This document shows positions 24,801 through 39,800 of a DNA stretch of 64,000 nucleotides, piece by piece (positions within the stretch are counted from its first letter, which is position 1; each line of letters opens with the position of its first letter). The stretch is from Dasypus novemcinctus (Eukaryota > Chordata > Mammalia > Cingulata > Dasypodidae): assembly GCF_030445035.2 (NCBI RefSeq), contig NC_080698.1, forward strand, positions 27,559,294 to 27,623,293. Reading direction: 5' to 3'. The notes beneath the pieces are model-generated. The model saw nothing but the letters and a program-made list of their open reading frames with translations, was not told where the DNA came from and ran no database searches. The translations under genes were made by a program, and so were the position numbers.

Positions 24801-27800
24801 AGCACTGCGCATGGACCAGCTCCACATGGGTCAAGGAGGTCCGGAGTTTGAACCGCGGACCTCCCATGTGATAGATGGACGCCCTAACCACTGGGCCAAG
24901 TTCGCTGCCCATACTATTTTTTTTTTAACATATGAATGTGAAAATACAATACTTGGTTGAAGTGGACAATTTTTGGTACTTATTTTTTGTGTTTATGATT
25001 TAATCCATTTAAACTTGTTTTCTGCAACCATAGAGGAACTGTCTTATATGGGAGGATTTCTCTGTTATGTTCATATGGGAATATTACTCAGGACCATTTT
25101 TCTCAGCAAGAGCTGTAGCAGACTGCACACCTATTTTGTAGAAGGCAATGGGGGTCTGGAGCTAGGGGTAGCCACTATCATCTTAAACTTTGCCTAAAAT
25201 TGAAGGTATCACCTTTCTTCTAAAATCACTCCCCCCTGCCCTGCCCCATTCCATTAATCATACCACTGCTCTGCTGGCTGCCTTGTCTCAAAACTCCAGA
25301 TTAACAGTTGATTCTCTTTCATCATGTCACTCAGCAAGTTTCACTGACCCTTACTTTTCAGACCATCACATATATGTACACTTTCTATTCTAACTGTAGC
25401 TACCTTTTTTTCAGCTTCTTAGTGACTTACGCCTGGGCTACCTCCTAACAGCTTCTCTACTTTCTAATCCATTCTGTACATTGACTTCGTGTCATCTACT
25501 TTAATCACCCCTTTGAGATAAGACTTAATGTTCTCAGTGACTTAAGACTTTCTAAAACTCTAAAACATGAAGCTCTTAGCATTCAAGGATGTCCACACTG
25601 TGTCTCCAAACAGTTTTTCCAGCTCCTGCAGCCTTGTTCTTTTGTTGTTGTTGTTGTTGTTGTTGTTAAACCCTCTCCCCACCAGAACAGCCTCCTTCCT
25701 GTCCCTGAACACCTTCTTCCCTCCCTTCCTCAGGACCCTGGCCTGTTCCTGAAATGTCTTCTACTCATCCAAATCCTATGCATCTTTCAAAGCGCAGTTC
25801 ACTTTTTATCTCCTGCTTGAAATCTCCTACGAATGCAAGCCTTGGAGGTTTACCCTTAGTTACCTAACATTTGTATATATTGCTGATTAGCATTCAGTCG
25901 TATTCTGTGTTGTATTTAAAACCTCTTAGAACTAAGCTGTAGAGTTTTTGAACAAGGGTCTCAAACCCTTTTCATTTACAGATGAGGAAACACAAATGAG
26001 ACACAGTGTACATTTATTGCCTTCCTACTCTGAGCTGGACATTGTACCATTTCACAGGAATGCAAAGATGATTAAGATATGGCTGATGTCCTTGACGAGC
26101 TGATAGTCTAGTCAGAGAGGTGCACACACACAAATAACTTAAATGTAATGTGTCAGTAATTGAAGAATTCTCAAGGTAACTTGGGAGCCAGTCCCATGTC
26201 TTCCCAAATTGTGTCACTATTCTACTTCATCTCTTATGTTTTTCTCTTTTTTTTATACATATACATAGAAAAGAAGATGTTAGATGAAAGAAGACTAGAC
26301 ACCATAAAGAGGAGGGGAAATAAAAGGGGTAGATGAACATATCCAGAATCTCAGTGAGGATAATATTCCTTTATGATTTCTGTTCAGTTTGATACTTTGG
26401 GGCAGACAGACAAGAAGAGAAACATGATAGATTAAACGGTTCTTATTCCTGACAGAAACCCATAGCTATGCCTTGTCCCTTGGCTTTGGATACCATCTTT
26501 ATACTGATGTCTTATACACTCGTAGCCCCATCACTAACCACCTCCTTTGAATTCTAGCCTCATACAACCATCTGCCTAGCTGACATTTTCCCTCTGGATG
26601 TCTCAAGGTAACCAGTTCAGAATGGAACTCTCAGTTTTTTATTCTTCTTCTAAATAGCACAATTATCTGTTGGCTTGCTTAAGCAGAAACCTAAGAGTTA
26701 TTTCAGGGTCCGCCTTTTCGCGTATCCTTCCATATCTAGTCCATCAACAAGTCCACAGTTCTAATTCAGCTACCTTTCCCTCTTGCTTGAATTGCTGCAC
26801 TGGCCTCTCAAATGGTCTCTCTCATTCTATTCTTACTTCCCTAAAATATTTTTCCTTTGCATCAGAGTGATCTTTTAAAGAAATAAATTAGATCTTATCA
26901 CTCCTGGTAAAACCCTTCAGTGACATCTCTTTGAAAGAAAAATAAAATCCAGACTGTAAACTGTGGCTGACAAGGCCCTACGTAATCTGCCATGCTTGCT
27001 GATCTTCTCTCGCTCCTCCACTCAGTCCACTGCAGCCGTGCTGTCTCTGTGTATGGCTCTGCAGCCCTCCTGGCCTCCTCTGTTCTTTGGACAGAGCTAG
27101 CTCTTCTTCCCCCGGGGCCTTTAGATTTATTGTTTCCTCTGCCAAAAATGTTCTCTATTCCTTCTGTACATCTTTACCAAATGCCTACTATGTGTCAGGC
27201 ATTTTCTAAGGTCTGGGGATATAATGATGAAGAAGAGTGACAGAAATCCCTGTCCTCATATAATGTCCATTCTAGCCCTTTCCCTAATTTTTTCTCACAT
27301 CCAGCTCTTTCTCATTCCTGAGGTCTTAGATCAAATGTCACTTCCTCAAAGAGGCATTCCCTGTCACCCCTATTTAAAGTAGGACTCCCTTCCTCACCTG
27401 TTTTATTTCCTTCCTGGTGTTTTAACAACTCAGTTTATTTAGTTATGGACATTTCATCAGCTGGATAATGAAAAAAAAAGGAAACCTGTGTGTTGAGCAG
27501 ATACAGCATGCTAGGCCCCTGCGCTGAGCACCACACCTTCATTGGTGTCTTGCATACAACACACAGGACCCAGGGTGGCAGTCCTTAGTGTCATCCCCAC
27601 CTTCACACAAAGTAACAGGGCTCAGAGAGGTTGTCTTTTATCTGGTAATCCATGTCTTCTGTTTGCTGTCCAGATCCCTTTTATTATGCAGCGTTGTTAA
27701 GATAATAATTACAGTCATAAAAACAATAGTAAACATTTCTTAAAGTTACAATGTGCCAGGCATTATCCCCACTTTTGATGGATCATCTTCTGTAATCTTC

Positions 27801-30800
27801 AATTTTATCAGATATGTACTTTTTTGTTTTTGAGTACCCAGGGCTGGGACCTTGGGACCTTGTATGTGGGAAGCCAGCATTCAACCACTGAGCCACATCA
27901 GCTTCCCTGAGTGGGTTTTATCATTTGTGTGGCTTGCTGTTTGTTTGTTTTTTAAAGGAAGCACTGGGAACTGAACCTGGGACCTCCCATGTGGTAGGCA
28001 GGTACTCAACTGCTTGAGCCACATATGCCCCCAACATAGATATTACTTTTTAAAAAAATATTTTTTATTTATTTCTCTCCCCTTCCCCTACTTTCCCCCC
28101 ACCCCAGTTGTCTATTCTCTGTGTCCATTTGCTGTGTGTTCTTTTGTGTCCACTTCTGTTCTTGTCAGTAGCACCAGGAATCTGTGTCTCTTTTTGTTGC
28201 ATCATCTTGCTGAGTCAGAACTCTGTGTGTGCGACGCCACTCCTGGGCAGCTCTCCTTACAGGACACACTCCTTGCACGTGGGGCTCCCGTACGTGGGGG
28301 ACACTCCTGTGTGGCACGGCACTCCTTGCATGCATCAGCACTGTGTGTGGGCCACACGGGTCAAGGAGGCCCTGGGTTTGAACTGTGGACCTCCCGTGTG
28401 GTAGGCGGATGCTCTATCCATTGAGCCAAGTCCACTTCCCAAGATAGATACCATTTTGATCTTCATTTTGTAGATGGACAAATGGAAGCTTAGAGTTTGC
28501 GTGTCTTGCCCAAAGTCCCAGGGTTATTATGGGGTACAGCCAGCTTTTGAACCCAGGCAGTCTGATTCCAGAGTTGTTGATCTTAATAATTTTACACATA
28601 ATTTTCCCATAATGTACAATCTTTAATAATGCTTCTCCTGTTTCATAAGTTCAAAAGTTAGTAAAAAGTTGAGGTTATGTTATATCCAACTCTGCAAATT
28701 GTGCTGATTTTTTCATTTGGTGAACTAAAGTGTAAAAGCCTTTGTTACCATACTTCTTAGACTTCATCTCTCTAACACCTCTCTGCTGTACTTTGGCAGG
28801 GATTAAAGAGTATTTACTTCAAGAATCAGCTCTCCAGTGACTGACCATGGAGAGTAGATATAGTTTATGGCAATGAGTGGATTCAGGACCATGTTTTTTA
28901 CTCATTTGTGTCTAATTCTCCACAGACTATTGCCTACTGAAGGAAGGAACTTTGTCTTCTGATTGTTCATGTTTATGTTTTTATTCCTTATAGTGCTGTC
29001 TTTTCCACAGCAGGTAATTATAACTATTTCCTAGTTGTTTGAAGGTTACCAGTTTTTCTTTTTCAATATCAATTTAAATCTTTATAACTGTATCTATGCA
29101 CTGCTTTATAATTCGTTTCTTTAGGAAGTTCAGTCACAGCTATAAAAATGTTTTCCCTTTTTATCCATGTAGATTTTCACTTATTGGGTTTTTAGATCAA
29201 AAGTAAGCAGATTATAAAAGGATATGATAAAATTTCCTGTGAGAATGTCAGATTTTTTCCTCTTAACATTCAATATCAGTTTATAATGCAGTTTAGAGAA
29301 TTGTTAAGAATACTGTCAAGGTCCAAATGGTTTTGCTGCTAGCCACAAAACATTGCCAAGTTACAAAGCACTGACGAGAAGAAATGCAAGCTTTAAGCTC
29401 AGATGCAACAGGTGAAGCAGAACAAAAATAAAATTGGTTTGGGTATGTAAGAATGTGATGTTATGCTGATGATTTTATAAGGTGAAATCACAGCTTTGTA
29501 ATAGAAATCAGGTGCTAATGGATTATCCTTTCAATCATACTAGAGTATAAAATTACTTTGATTTTTCATCTTTAAGCAGCTAGTACTTTATAAAAGCTAT
29601 TTTTTTATTCAAGTTGAAGAGTAAATAACTTTTTTCTTGTTGGTACTTATTTTAATAGTTAAAATGTCTACCACCACTCTACCCACAACAAACTTCTCCC
29701 ATACTTTTAGTAATGTAAACAAAATAGTAGTAATTGAGAAGTTGCTCATTGTCCAGAGTCTGCACATAAACCATTTCATGAGACTGGGAGAATTTGGTGT
29801 CTGCATTAGACATACTCGGTTAGAATGCAGATTCCTTTAAAGGCATAATGAACTTTGAAAGGGGAATGATAACAATAGTGTGTGTGTGTATGTGTACTTT
29901 TACCACTCTAAACTTGTACCCTAAATGAAATATAGTATGTCAATATTGAAGAAAAGCACCTGAAAATAAGAGCAGAGTATTTATTATATTTTCAGATTAC
30001 CATCCAAATCAGTCTAAGATGCTGATTAAGATCTTAGCAAAATCATATTATAATGCTCTAATAATGATTGAAGTGATGAATGCACAATTATGTGATTATA
30101 CTAAATACAATTGAGGGAAGCGGACTTGGCCCAATGGACAGGGCATCTGCCTACCACATGGGAGGTCCACGGTTTAAACCCCGGGTCCCCTTGACTCATG
30201 TGGAGCTGGCACATGCACAGTACTGATGCGCTCAAGGAGTGCCCTGCCATGCAGGGGTGTCCCCCGCATAGGGGAGCCTCACGAACAAGGAGTGCACCCT
30301 GTAAGAAGAGCCACCCAGCGCGAAAGGAAGTGCAGCCTGCCCAAGAATGGTACCGCACACAAGATGACACAACAAAAAAGAAACACAGATTCCCGGTGAC
30401 ACTGATAAGGATAGAAGCAGTCACAGAAGAACACACAGCAAAAGGACACAGAGAGCAGACAACTGGCGGGGCGGGGGGGAGAGGAGAGAAATAAATAAAA
30501 AATAAATCTTAAGAAAAAAATACCATTGATGGTAGATTTTGGGTGAATTGTATTCTTTATTAATATATATCAATAAAATTTGTTTTTAAAAAATCGTATT
30601 GTAATGAAGCAGGCATCTTTCAGTAATTCAAAAACTACAAGAACATTTGAATTCTTAATTCGCATCCTTGAAAATATGGGACACTTCATGAAGGAATAAA
30701 GTAAATTAGAATTCCAAAGCATCCTTAATTCAATTTATAAAAGTAATAAGCTATGCTTTCTTCTTTCTAGGGCCACTGACTGAGAGGGAGGAAGAAAGAA

Positions 30801-33800
30801 GGAGATTCAGTAAGAAATGTCAGAATTGGAAGAATATTCCAATACAAAGTATTAGAAAGTAATTCCTTCTACTTTGAAATGAGGTCCAGTCAGTAAACAA
30901 AGTGCTTAGAAAATATTTGCATTTTATATTTGGACCAATTAAAAGATAAAGATAAGATGGTGAAAAAGAGAGCACTGACAAAGAGAACCAAGTAGGGAAG
31001 GGCAAGGATCCTATTAGTAAATACAGAAGCAGATGAATGGAAAGGGCTTGGGTTCTGGAGCTCTGGATTCCTCTCTTAACTCATGATTTATGAGCTGTGT
31101 ACCTAGCTGCCAAGCATCCTGCTGTAGTTACAGCTGTACATCTAAACTGATAACCATGGTTGGTATGTTCCTTAGCTGTTCCATTACTTTAAACTGAAGG
31201 TGAGATTTAACCATTCCTCATAAGTCCTATAGCCTAGAGGTAATGCGTTAGGGTCATTTGTCAAAAACAACAGCCACAAAAACCCACAATATAAAACACA
31301 CCAGGATGCTTCCTTTATTTTCTTTCTTTTAGGCCTTTCCAACACATTTCTTTTACTAGGTTTGTGATTAAAATGAGATAAGTACGATCTATCAGATAAA
31401 AGATTCCTATGATGAATCATCTTAACTTTTTTTTTTGGTTGATAACAAAGTATGAGAAAAGGGAAATTTATCACATTTTAATTTAATCAGATTATCAAAT
31501 ATAAATATATATTTAAGAAGCACTTTTTAAAAATATCTTTGGAGTTATAAGACCCTACCAGTATTTGATTTCAAGGAGCCCACCTACATACTCACATTAA
31601 CCTCTTTTTTAAAAAGTCTTGGTTGGGGGGTGGAGGGAGGGAAAGAGTATGTTGGCTTTGTTTCTACTTCTTAAGACTTGCACGTGGTTATTTATGAGCA
31701 GTTTTGGTGTTTGTCTACCAAGGTTGGGTTAAATACATATCTGCACAGTGTAGGTGCTGTCTCCTGTCCTGCCCTGCCTGGGCAGACATCACCCGTCAGT
31801 CATGGCCATCATTCCAGCTAAGCCTGAATAAAACCTTGGAAACCATCTTGACAAGGTCACCAGAAAGCCACCTGCAGTTCATTAAATGTTTATCTGTGCG
31901 GTGAAACCTATTTGCCACTCTTGGTTCATCTGATTCTCTACTGAACTAGAAATGAAAATTTGGAATCATAATGTTTTGCCAGTTCATTCCACCACTACCC
32001 TTCCCCACTCTTTGAACAAGGGTAAAATAATCAAACACTACTTATATTGCAGGTACTCATTTAGGTACCAAATATTTGCCTGCCTCCTTTTATAAGTACT
32101 TTGCAAGGCCCTGTGGGGCTCCAGAGCTAAAGGTAATGATCCCGTCTCCTATAGAATCAAAGGTAAGATGAGAGAGCTCAAGAAGGTTAATGGAAACAAG
32201 TGACTCTTCCCCCTTCTGTTGAAGAAAGGGGCGTGCCAATTTGTCAGTTTCCAGATAGGTAGGACTTGTCATTTCAAGTGTCTCAGCTTTTACATTTTAA
32301 CCATTTTTTATAGAAATATTTTTAAAAAGATTGTTCCATAATTAAACATAGAAAGCCAAGTATGCTTTTGCAGACAGAAGAATTACAAATAATCACATCT
32401 TTTCTTTTTGACTCATAACACCATGAGCATTGGTTACAATTGTTTTATTGTAACTGTTAATCAGTGATATATTAAAGATGATGTTAATGTGAGTGGAGCC
32501 ATTTCTCTTCCCAAAATTAACACATCAAACCACAGCCCCAGAAAGCTGGGAGAACCCCCAGTTTGGATAAATATCCTTCCCCAAACTTAGCAATACATAT
32601 CCAAAAATACTGTATGACAATAAAACCTATATATTACTAAGCACACCCAATATTTACACTTTTCTTGCTTTTGCTCAAGAATAATGAATAGAACAGGGAA
32701 GTGGACTTGGCCCAATGGATAGGGCGTCCGCCTACCACATGGGAGGTCCGAGGTTCAAACCCCGGGCCTCCTTGACCCGTGTGGAGCTGACCCATGCGCA
32801 GTGCTGATGCGCGCAAGGAGTGCTGTGCCACGCAGGGGTGTCCCGGCATAGGGGAGCCCCATGTGCAAGGAGTGCGCCCTATAAGGGGAGCCGCCCAGCG
32901 CGAAAGAAAGTGCAGCCTGCCCAGGAATGGCACCGCACACACGGAGAGCTGACGCAGCAAGATGACGCAACAAAAAGAAACACAGATTCCTGTGCTGCTG
33001 ATGAGGATAGAAGCGGTCACAGAAGAACACACACTGAATGGACACAGAGAGCAGACAACTGGGGGGGAGGTGGAAAGGGGACAAATAAATAAAAAATAAA
33101 TCTTAAAAAAAAAATCAATAGAATGTCTTTCCCAGTAATAACCAGCACTATCATTAATAAAGATTTCTTATAAATTCTTATTACCTTTACCCCGTAACTT
33201 GTCTAGAAGTATCTAAATACCTTAACCAGCCAAAAAATATTGTCATGAAAAACAAGTTACAAATCAACCCCCACAAATTTGGTGCTACAGAATTAGTTTT
33301 ACTCCAACACCATTATAACCAAAACCAGCAGCCTGTGTAAATGACCCTTAATTATCAGTTAGGTATACCCAATTTTAATTATGAAAACTAGTTCTGTAGG
33401 AGAAACCCACTTGAGTCTTTTTAGCCACTTGATTATATTTCCGGAGCCATGATGTCATAGAAGTGAAAAGTTAATCATGGTTCCCAGTTATATTTGATAT
33501 TCTTTTCGGTTTAAAACTTTGTTTTGGAAATCTCTCCCTTTTTTTAAGACATTTAAGTAAGTGAGTACTTTATATAGAGAGGGTTTGTCTGATTGCATAA
33601 TAAAATTATAGGCAGCAGTGGCTGTAAATTTTTTTTGTAGCATATGTGTAAAGGCTCCATAACAGCTTGCTCAGCTACAGTATGGAGAGAATTTGCATGA
33701 AATTGTCTACTGTCTTTTATGTGATATGCAATTCTGGTGGTAAACTGACAGCAAAGAATCCTACACAGAGAATGATATCAAGAACAAATCTTTGTTTGAA

Positions 33801-36800
33801 AGAACTAAACATTGTCTTTTTCTGTTGTCTTATGAAATATCTAATGCTATTAATTTGGTATTGAATAAATGATTATGTAAAATTATTTTCAAATTCATTT
33901 TAAAAAAACAAGCAGAACCTGACTGGTAAAAAACCTTTTATGAAAGTAAGTTTAAATTACATATTTGCTGATGTATGTTGAGGGGCTGGAGAATAATGAT
34001 AAACTAAAAAACTGGCTGGGAAGACAGGAAAGGTTACTCACAGGAAGTGCAAATATTATCATTTATGACAAGTAATTTAGACTGGAAAATAAAACTGTAG
34101 TTTAGGCAATAGTATAAATGATTTTTCTTAGTTAATATAGTTACTCACTTACTGAACACTTACCATGTTCCAGACACCATGCTTAAGAGTTTGCATGTAT
34201 TATCCTAGTTAATTTTAGACAGTACTTATTCACAAAAACAGGTGAGGGACAGATAAATGTTTTTGTTTTTTTTTTTAAAGATTTATTTATTTATTTAATT
34301 CCCCCCCCTCCCCTGGTTGTCTGTTCTTGGTGTCTATTTGCTGCGTCTTGTTTCTTTGTCTGCTTCTGTTGTCGTCAGCGGCACGGGAAGCGTGGGCGAC
34401 GCCATTCCTGGGCAGGCTGCTCTTTCTTTTCACGCTGGGCGGGTTTCCTCACGGGCGCACTCCTTGCGCGTGGGGCTCCCCCACACGGGGGACACCCTTG
34501 CGTGGCACGGCACTCCTTGCGCGCATCAGCGCTGCGCATGGCCAGCTCCACACAGGTCAAGGAGGCCCGGGGTTTGAACCGCGCACCTCCCATATGGTAG
34601 ACGGACGCCCTAACCACTGGGCCAAAGTCCGTTTCCCCAGATAAATGTTACATAACATGCCTGAAGTCACGAAAGTGGGGAAGCAGAAGATGGCTGATTT
34701 GATTCACCACTACCAATAGAAATTGTGAGTGTTCTGTATGTGGAGTTAAATGTGTTATAAATACCAGCCTATTTGCTATCAAAACACCTATAACTTGTAG
34801 ATTCAAATTGGGTTGAACTCAAACCCATTGAAAAGGGTAAATTTAATAATTTTCCCTAAGCGAAGTGAGCTTTTTTGTAAAATATGAGTTAACTTTGGAA
34901 GTAGATTGTCTCATTCAAATTCCAGTTCTGCTACTATCAGTTTGAGCTTTGATAAGTGACTTAACATCTTTGGACCTCAACTCACTTGTCTATAAAATGA
35001 GGATAAAAGTGGCATGTACCTCCTAAGATTGTGGTGAGGGATTCTTGAGTTAATGTATATGAAGTGTTTGGTATAATACCTGGAACACATAGTAAATTTC
35101 ATCTAAGTATTGTCCTTGCTGTTATGATCATTATTTATATTATCCTCTGTATTTGCCCTTGAAGTTTCTCACTTGACTTTAAGCCTTTGAATTTTCTAGA
35201 GATTTTGTTTAAGATGTTTATTAGTATCCATTACAAATACAAAATGGTCTTTATAAGTAGTTGAACTAAATTTCTCTGGCTAGGTGATAGTGGAAAGTTC
35301 CGCTTGTCTTTGGAGAGTCTGTTTTTAAACTGTGTCTTCAGCCATCTGAGTCTGTATTGTTTAAGTGAGCTTTTCCCCCCTGGCAACTGATTTGTTTTTC
35401 TTGGTAGATTGCAGCAGGTATCTCTGTGAAGCCTTCTCCATCACCTCCCTTTTGTCTTTTATACCCCTCTTCTGCCCGCACTTTATCTCCCTCAAAAATT
35501 AGACATAGAGACTTTCACTGCCCCTCCTCCCCATCCCCAAACTCCTCTGTTCTGCAGAGGCTGCCACTTGGTAGGTACTTAGTACAGTTTGTTGAATGGT
35601 TGAATTAGACAGCATTTTTGAGTTCTCCCTCCTGTATATGGAATTCACATCTTTATTATTGCTTACAAACCCAGCATAATTATTAGTAATTTAAGTCTGT
35701 TTAGAAGAAACTTCTGCTCTTTGGAACACTTGAAGATATCAGGAGATTAACCAAAGTTGATCCTCAGTCATCAACAAAAGTCTAGTTAATGTTCAGCATT
35801 CCTTTTCTTATAAGTCAGTGAAGTAAGTATTAATGTTAAAACTGCCATTAGTATGACAAAATGTACATTTTGTTAGCTTAATGTAAAGAGGCACCTGAGA
35901 TATGGAAAGTGGGCTCATGAAGGACATTTGCTGAAGGATCAGAAAACTCAGGACCTCCATTCTCCCCAAAATGATCCTAGGTTCAGTCCAATACCAATCA
36001 AAATCTCAGTTGACTTTTTTGCAAAAACCAATAAGGTGATTTTAAATTAGATATAGAAATGCTGAGAACCTAGAAAAATCAAAACAACTCTGAAAAAGAA
36101 CAAAGTTGGAAAACTAACACTAATTTTAAGATTTATCATAAAGCTACAGTGTTAAATGAATGGGATTGACATCAAAATAGACCTATAGAACAGTAGAACA
36201 GAATAGAGAGTCCAGAAATAGACTCATAAATATATGGACAACTGATTTTCAACAAATGTTAGAAGGCATTTCATTGGAGAAAAGATTGTCTTTTCCAATC
36301 TCTGGAACAATTGAATATTAATAGGTTTTAAAAAATATATCCTTCAACCTGTAGCTTATACAGTATATTAAAATTAACTCCAAATAGTTGATAGACATAA
36401 CTGTGAAATCTAAGACTATAAAATTTGTAGAAGAAAACAAGAGAAAAATCTTTCTGTCCTTGAGTTAGGTAATGATTTCTTAGATAAAACACCAAAAACA
36501 TGCCATAGAGCATAATTCGGACTTCACTTAAACCTAAAATTTCTCTTTGAAAGACACTGTTAAGAAAATGCATGTCACAAATTTGGAGAAAATATTTGCA
36601 AATATCTTATATCTAGAAGATGTAATGGACTCTCAAAAGTTGGTAATTAAGAAAACAGACAACCCAATAAAAATGAGCAAAACACTTGAACAGACATTTA
36701 ACTAAAGTAGATATGTGGGTGGCAAGTAAGTAATGAAAAGAAGCTCGGCATCATTCTTCATTAGGGAAATAGAAGTTAAGGTCACAATAAGATACCACTG

Positions 36801-39800
36801 CACACCTATTAGAATGGCTAACATTTAAAAAATACCGACAATACCAAGCATTGGAAAGGATGTGGAGAAACAAATTCCCATACACTGGTGGTGAAAATGT
36901 AAAATGGTACTACCACTTTGGAAAACAATTTTAATTTTTTTTAAAACTCTAAACATATACCTACCATGTGATCCAACCCTTCATTCCTAGGTATTTACCC
37001 AAGAGAAATGAAACTATGTAGCCATGTAATGAGTTGTGTACAAATGTCCAGAGAAGCTTTATTTGTGATAGACAAAATTTGGAAACAGCCCAACTTTTCA
37101 GTAACAGGTGAATGAATGAGCTGATTGTGGGATAACCATATAATGGAATATCACTCACCAATAAAGGAATGAATTACTGATATCTGCAACAAATGAGTGA
37201 ATCATCAAATAATTATGCTGAATGACAGAAAATCAAGATTTCAGTTACATAAAATTCTAGAATATTCAAACTCATCTATAGTGACAGAAAGGTCAGTGAT
37301 TACTTAAGGATAGATCACAGGGAGGTGAGGAGGAGCAGGAAGAAGGGATAATAAAGGGATATAAGAAAACTTTTGGGGGGAATGGATAGGTCACTATCTT
37401 AATAGTGGTGATGGTTTTAGGGGTGTGTGTGTATGTGAAAGCTTATAAACTCCATACTTCATGTATGTGTAGCTTTTTGCATATCACTTAGAAAGCCTGG
37501 GTAAAATGTAGGTAACAATAAGAAGTAACTCTTAGGGTTGTTGTGAGGACTCTCGATTTTAATCTAAGTAAAGTGATTTTACCAGTGTCTGACTCATCAT
37601 TATTTACTGTTTTATGTCTTCTACTAGATGATAAACCCTTGGTGGGCAAGGCATGGCCCCATTTGAATCTCAGTGTGGGTATTCTTTTAACCAGGAGCCT
37701 ATTACAAAAAGTTTTTGACATATGTTTAAATTGATATTTAAGTAACAGAATTACCATCCTTTAAATATGTGCAACCTGGATTAAGACTTACAAAAGAAAT
37801 GAGGAATTTTGCATATACTGTTCTGGACTAATTTGTAAACTCTGGTATCTACATTTTTAGAATTACCTGGAGAATATTTAAAATTGTCTTAATGATATAT
37901 GTTGTCTTTATTTTTAACTAACCACATACAAATGTGTGTGTGGTGTGTGTATCATACATATTCCCTGAAAATTGTTTCCTTTGGGCTATTAATGTAGCTA
38001 TCACCCTCATTTCTTGACTTATTTTAGATGCAGTTAAGTCCTTGGGAAAATCACTTATGTCATCACTGAAGAATGCCACCAAAATAGCTTCTCACTTAAG
38101 TTCCCATCCCCAGAGCTAGTCCACAGGCGGTTCTGATAAATTCAAATATTTAATAACTTGTATTTTTCTTTCTCCTTAAACACAGGCCCTCTGGTCCTGG
38201 AGGCAGGATCATGTGGTGGATTCTTGGCAGTCAGCAGTCTGTGGAGCTTTTGCAGGTGCAAAGGATTATATTATACTGGGAAGGACCAAAGAGGGGGAGA
38301 AAATATTAACTAGGCAAAAACAACATCCTTTAAAAATTCCAGATTGTTTAGATGAAGACAGTTCCACTAGTTGTTTGAGAAAAGAAAGGGTCTTAGAAAA
38401 AAGCTGCTCAAAAGGTGTCTGTCTGAAAGACAACCAATTTGTTTTTAACAAATTTTTCTTTCTTTTTATCTTTATTAAAGCCTTCACTCAGGCCCTTGGA
38501 TTATCTTAAGGATGATGTATAAAATCCTCTGTGGGAAGAAACTTGCTGTGGGTGCATGGTTAACTGTGCAGCTGTCTGCCTAGAGCAGTGCTTTGGGGTT
38601 TAAGCAGTCTGCAGAAGGCAGTGATTCACAGTTCATGTGACATGTTTGACAGCCCCATAGATTAACTGGTGTCAGGAGAGCAGTGGATACTCTACAGCTA
38701 ACTGAAGGCTAAACTGCTCTGTGTAGAAAATATGGAGATCTAAACATCTGGGCATTTTCTAGACATTAAACCAAGAGCAAAGTGACAATATGCAATATTG
38801 TGTTATCCATCACTAAGTCAATCATGAATTTTCCAGTGAGGTTTTTAATGAGAACCCAGATGCTTTAAAGAATTTATTAAGTGATAGGTTTAACTGCCCA
38901 AGAGAAATATGGTTTGTTGTGGCAAATAAGGGTAAATTACAAGTACACTTGAAATAAAGCAAAATGGAAATTTTCGGAAAATTATAAACTGCTAGTTTAG
39001 ATGTGAAGTCAGTAAAATGACAGATACATAGGCTTAAAATGTTAACTTTATAGAAAATAATTTTCCGGTTGTTTGATGGTGTTAGATTGTTTTGTTACTG
39101 TTGTAGTTGTAGTTATTAGGAAAACTGAAAACATACATTATATAGGATTAAAAATTAGCCCTGTTCGACTTGTAGAATTGATAACTAAAAATAAGAAGCC
39201 TGCCTCTAGCCATGACGCCAGCCCCAACTGAGTGTGATAGGTAATTACTTCACCTTGGCACACAGTCAGTCATTAGCTCAGTCAGTCATTAGCTGTGTTG
39301 AATAGGCGGTCTTGATTCCTTCTTCAGAGGTCAGGAGAATTGTTTTTTTTTTTTTAAGGTATCGGGGCCAGGTATTGAACCTGGGACCTCATGTGTGGGA
39401 AGCCAGCCCTCATCCACTGAGCTGCATCAGCTCCCCTGAGTTGATTCTTTCATTTTTGTTTGCTGCTTGTTTTTTTAGGAGGCACTGGGGATTGAACCTA
39501 GGACCTTCCATGTGAGAAGCAGGCCCTCAACCACTTGAACCACATCCATTCCCAGTCAGGAGTCTTTATTCCCCAATCCCTAAGAAAATATGCATTTGCT
39601 GACTACTGCTTGAGCCCTAGAACAAAGTGAGCATTATAGAAATGTAGTCATCTTGCATAGGGTGGCCACTTCTTAAAGTTAACAATACCATAAAACTTCC
39701 AAGTGTTGACAGAATTTGTCTCTGGTCCCATTCCTTTACAAGCTAATTAAAAGAGTTGCTTACAGTTACATTGTTACTATTAAGGAATCTGCATTCATTA

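Larger units (their letters stand above)
27715..28575 (-). repeat. MIR interrupted by two SINE insertions
   Basis: Antisense MIR text at 27715-27815 (aatgtgccaggcattatcc) resumes at 28442-28575 (ttttgtagatggacaaatg, cttgcccaaagtcccagg, gaacccaggcagtctgattcc). Between them lie a dimeric and a chimeric DAS-SINE, so the MIR is the oldest layer. Confidence 0.65.
21854..38185 (+). other. SLC25A26: SLC25A26 intron, 16.3 kb
   Basis: It is bounded by gtaagt and a cacag acceptor. It contains an antisense L1 fragment, four chimeric SINEs plus one dimeric SINE, MIR and L2 remnants and a sense L1 fragment, all listed separately. I see nothing identifiable in about 21854-23465, 24985-25430, 28580-30100, 30530-32690, 33120-34249, 35120-35950 and 37600-38185. 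Confidence 0.9.

Noticed and set aside
24400..24960. A 186-codon open frame on the + strand
   Set aside because: It runs across a SINE in antisense and both its flanks; the same translated phrases recur at every antisense SINE copy.
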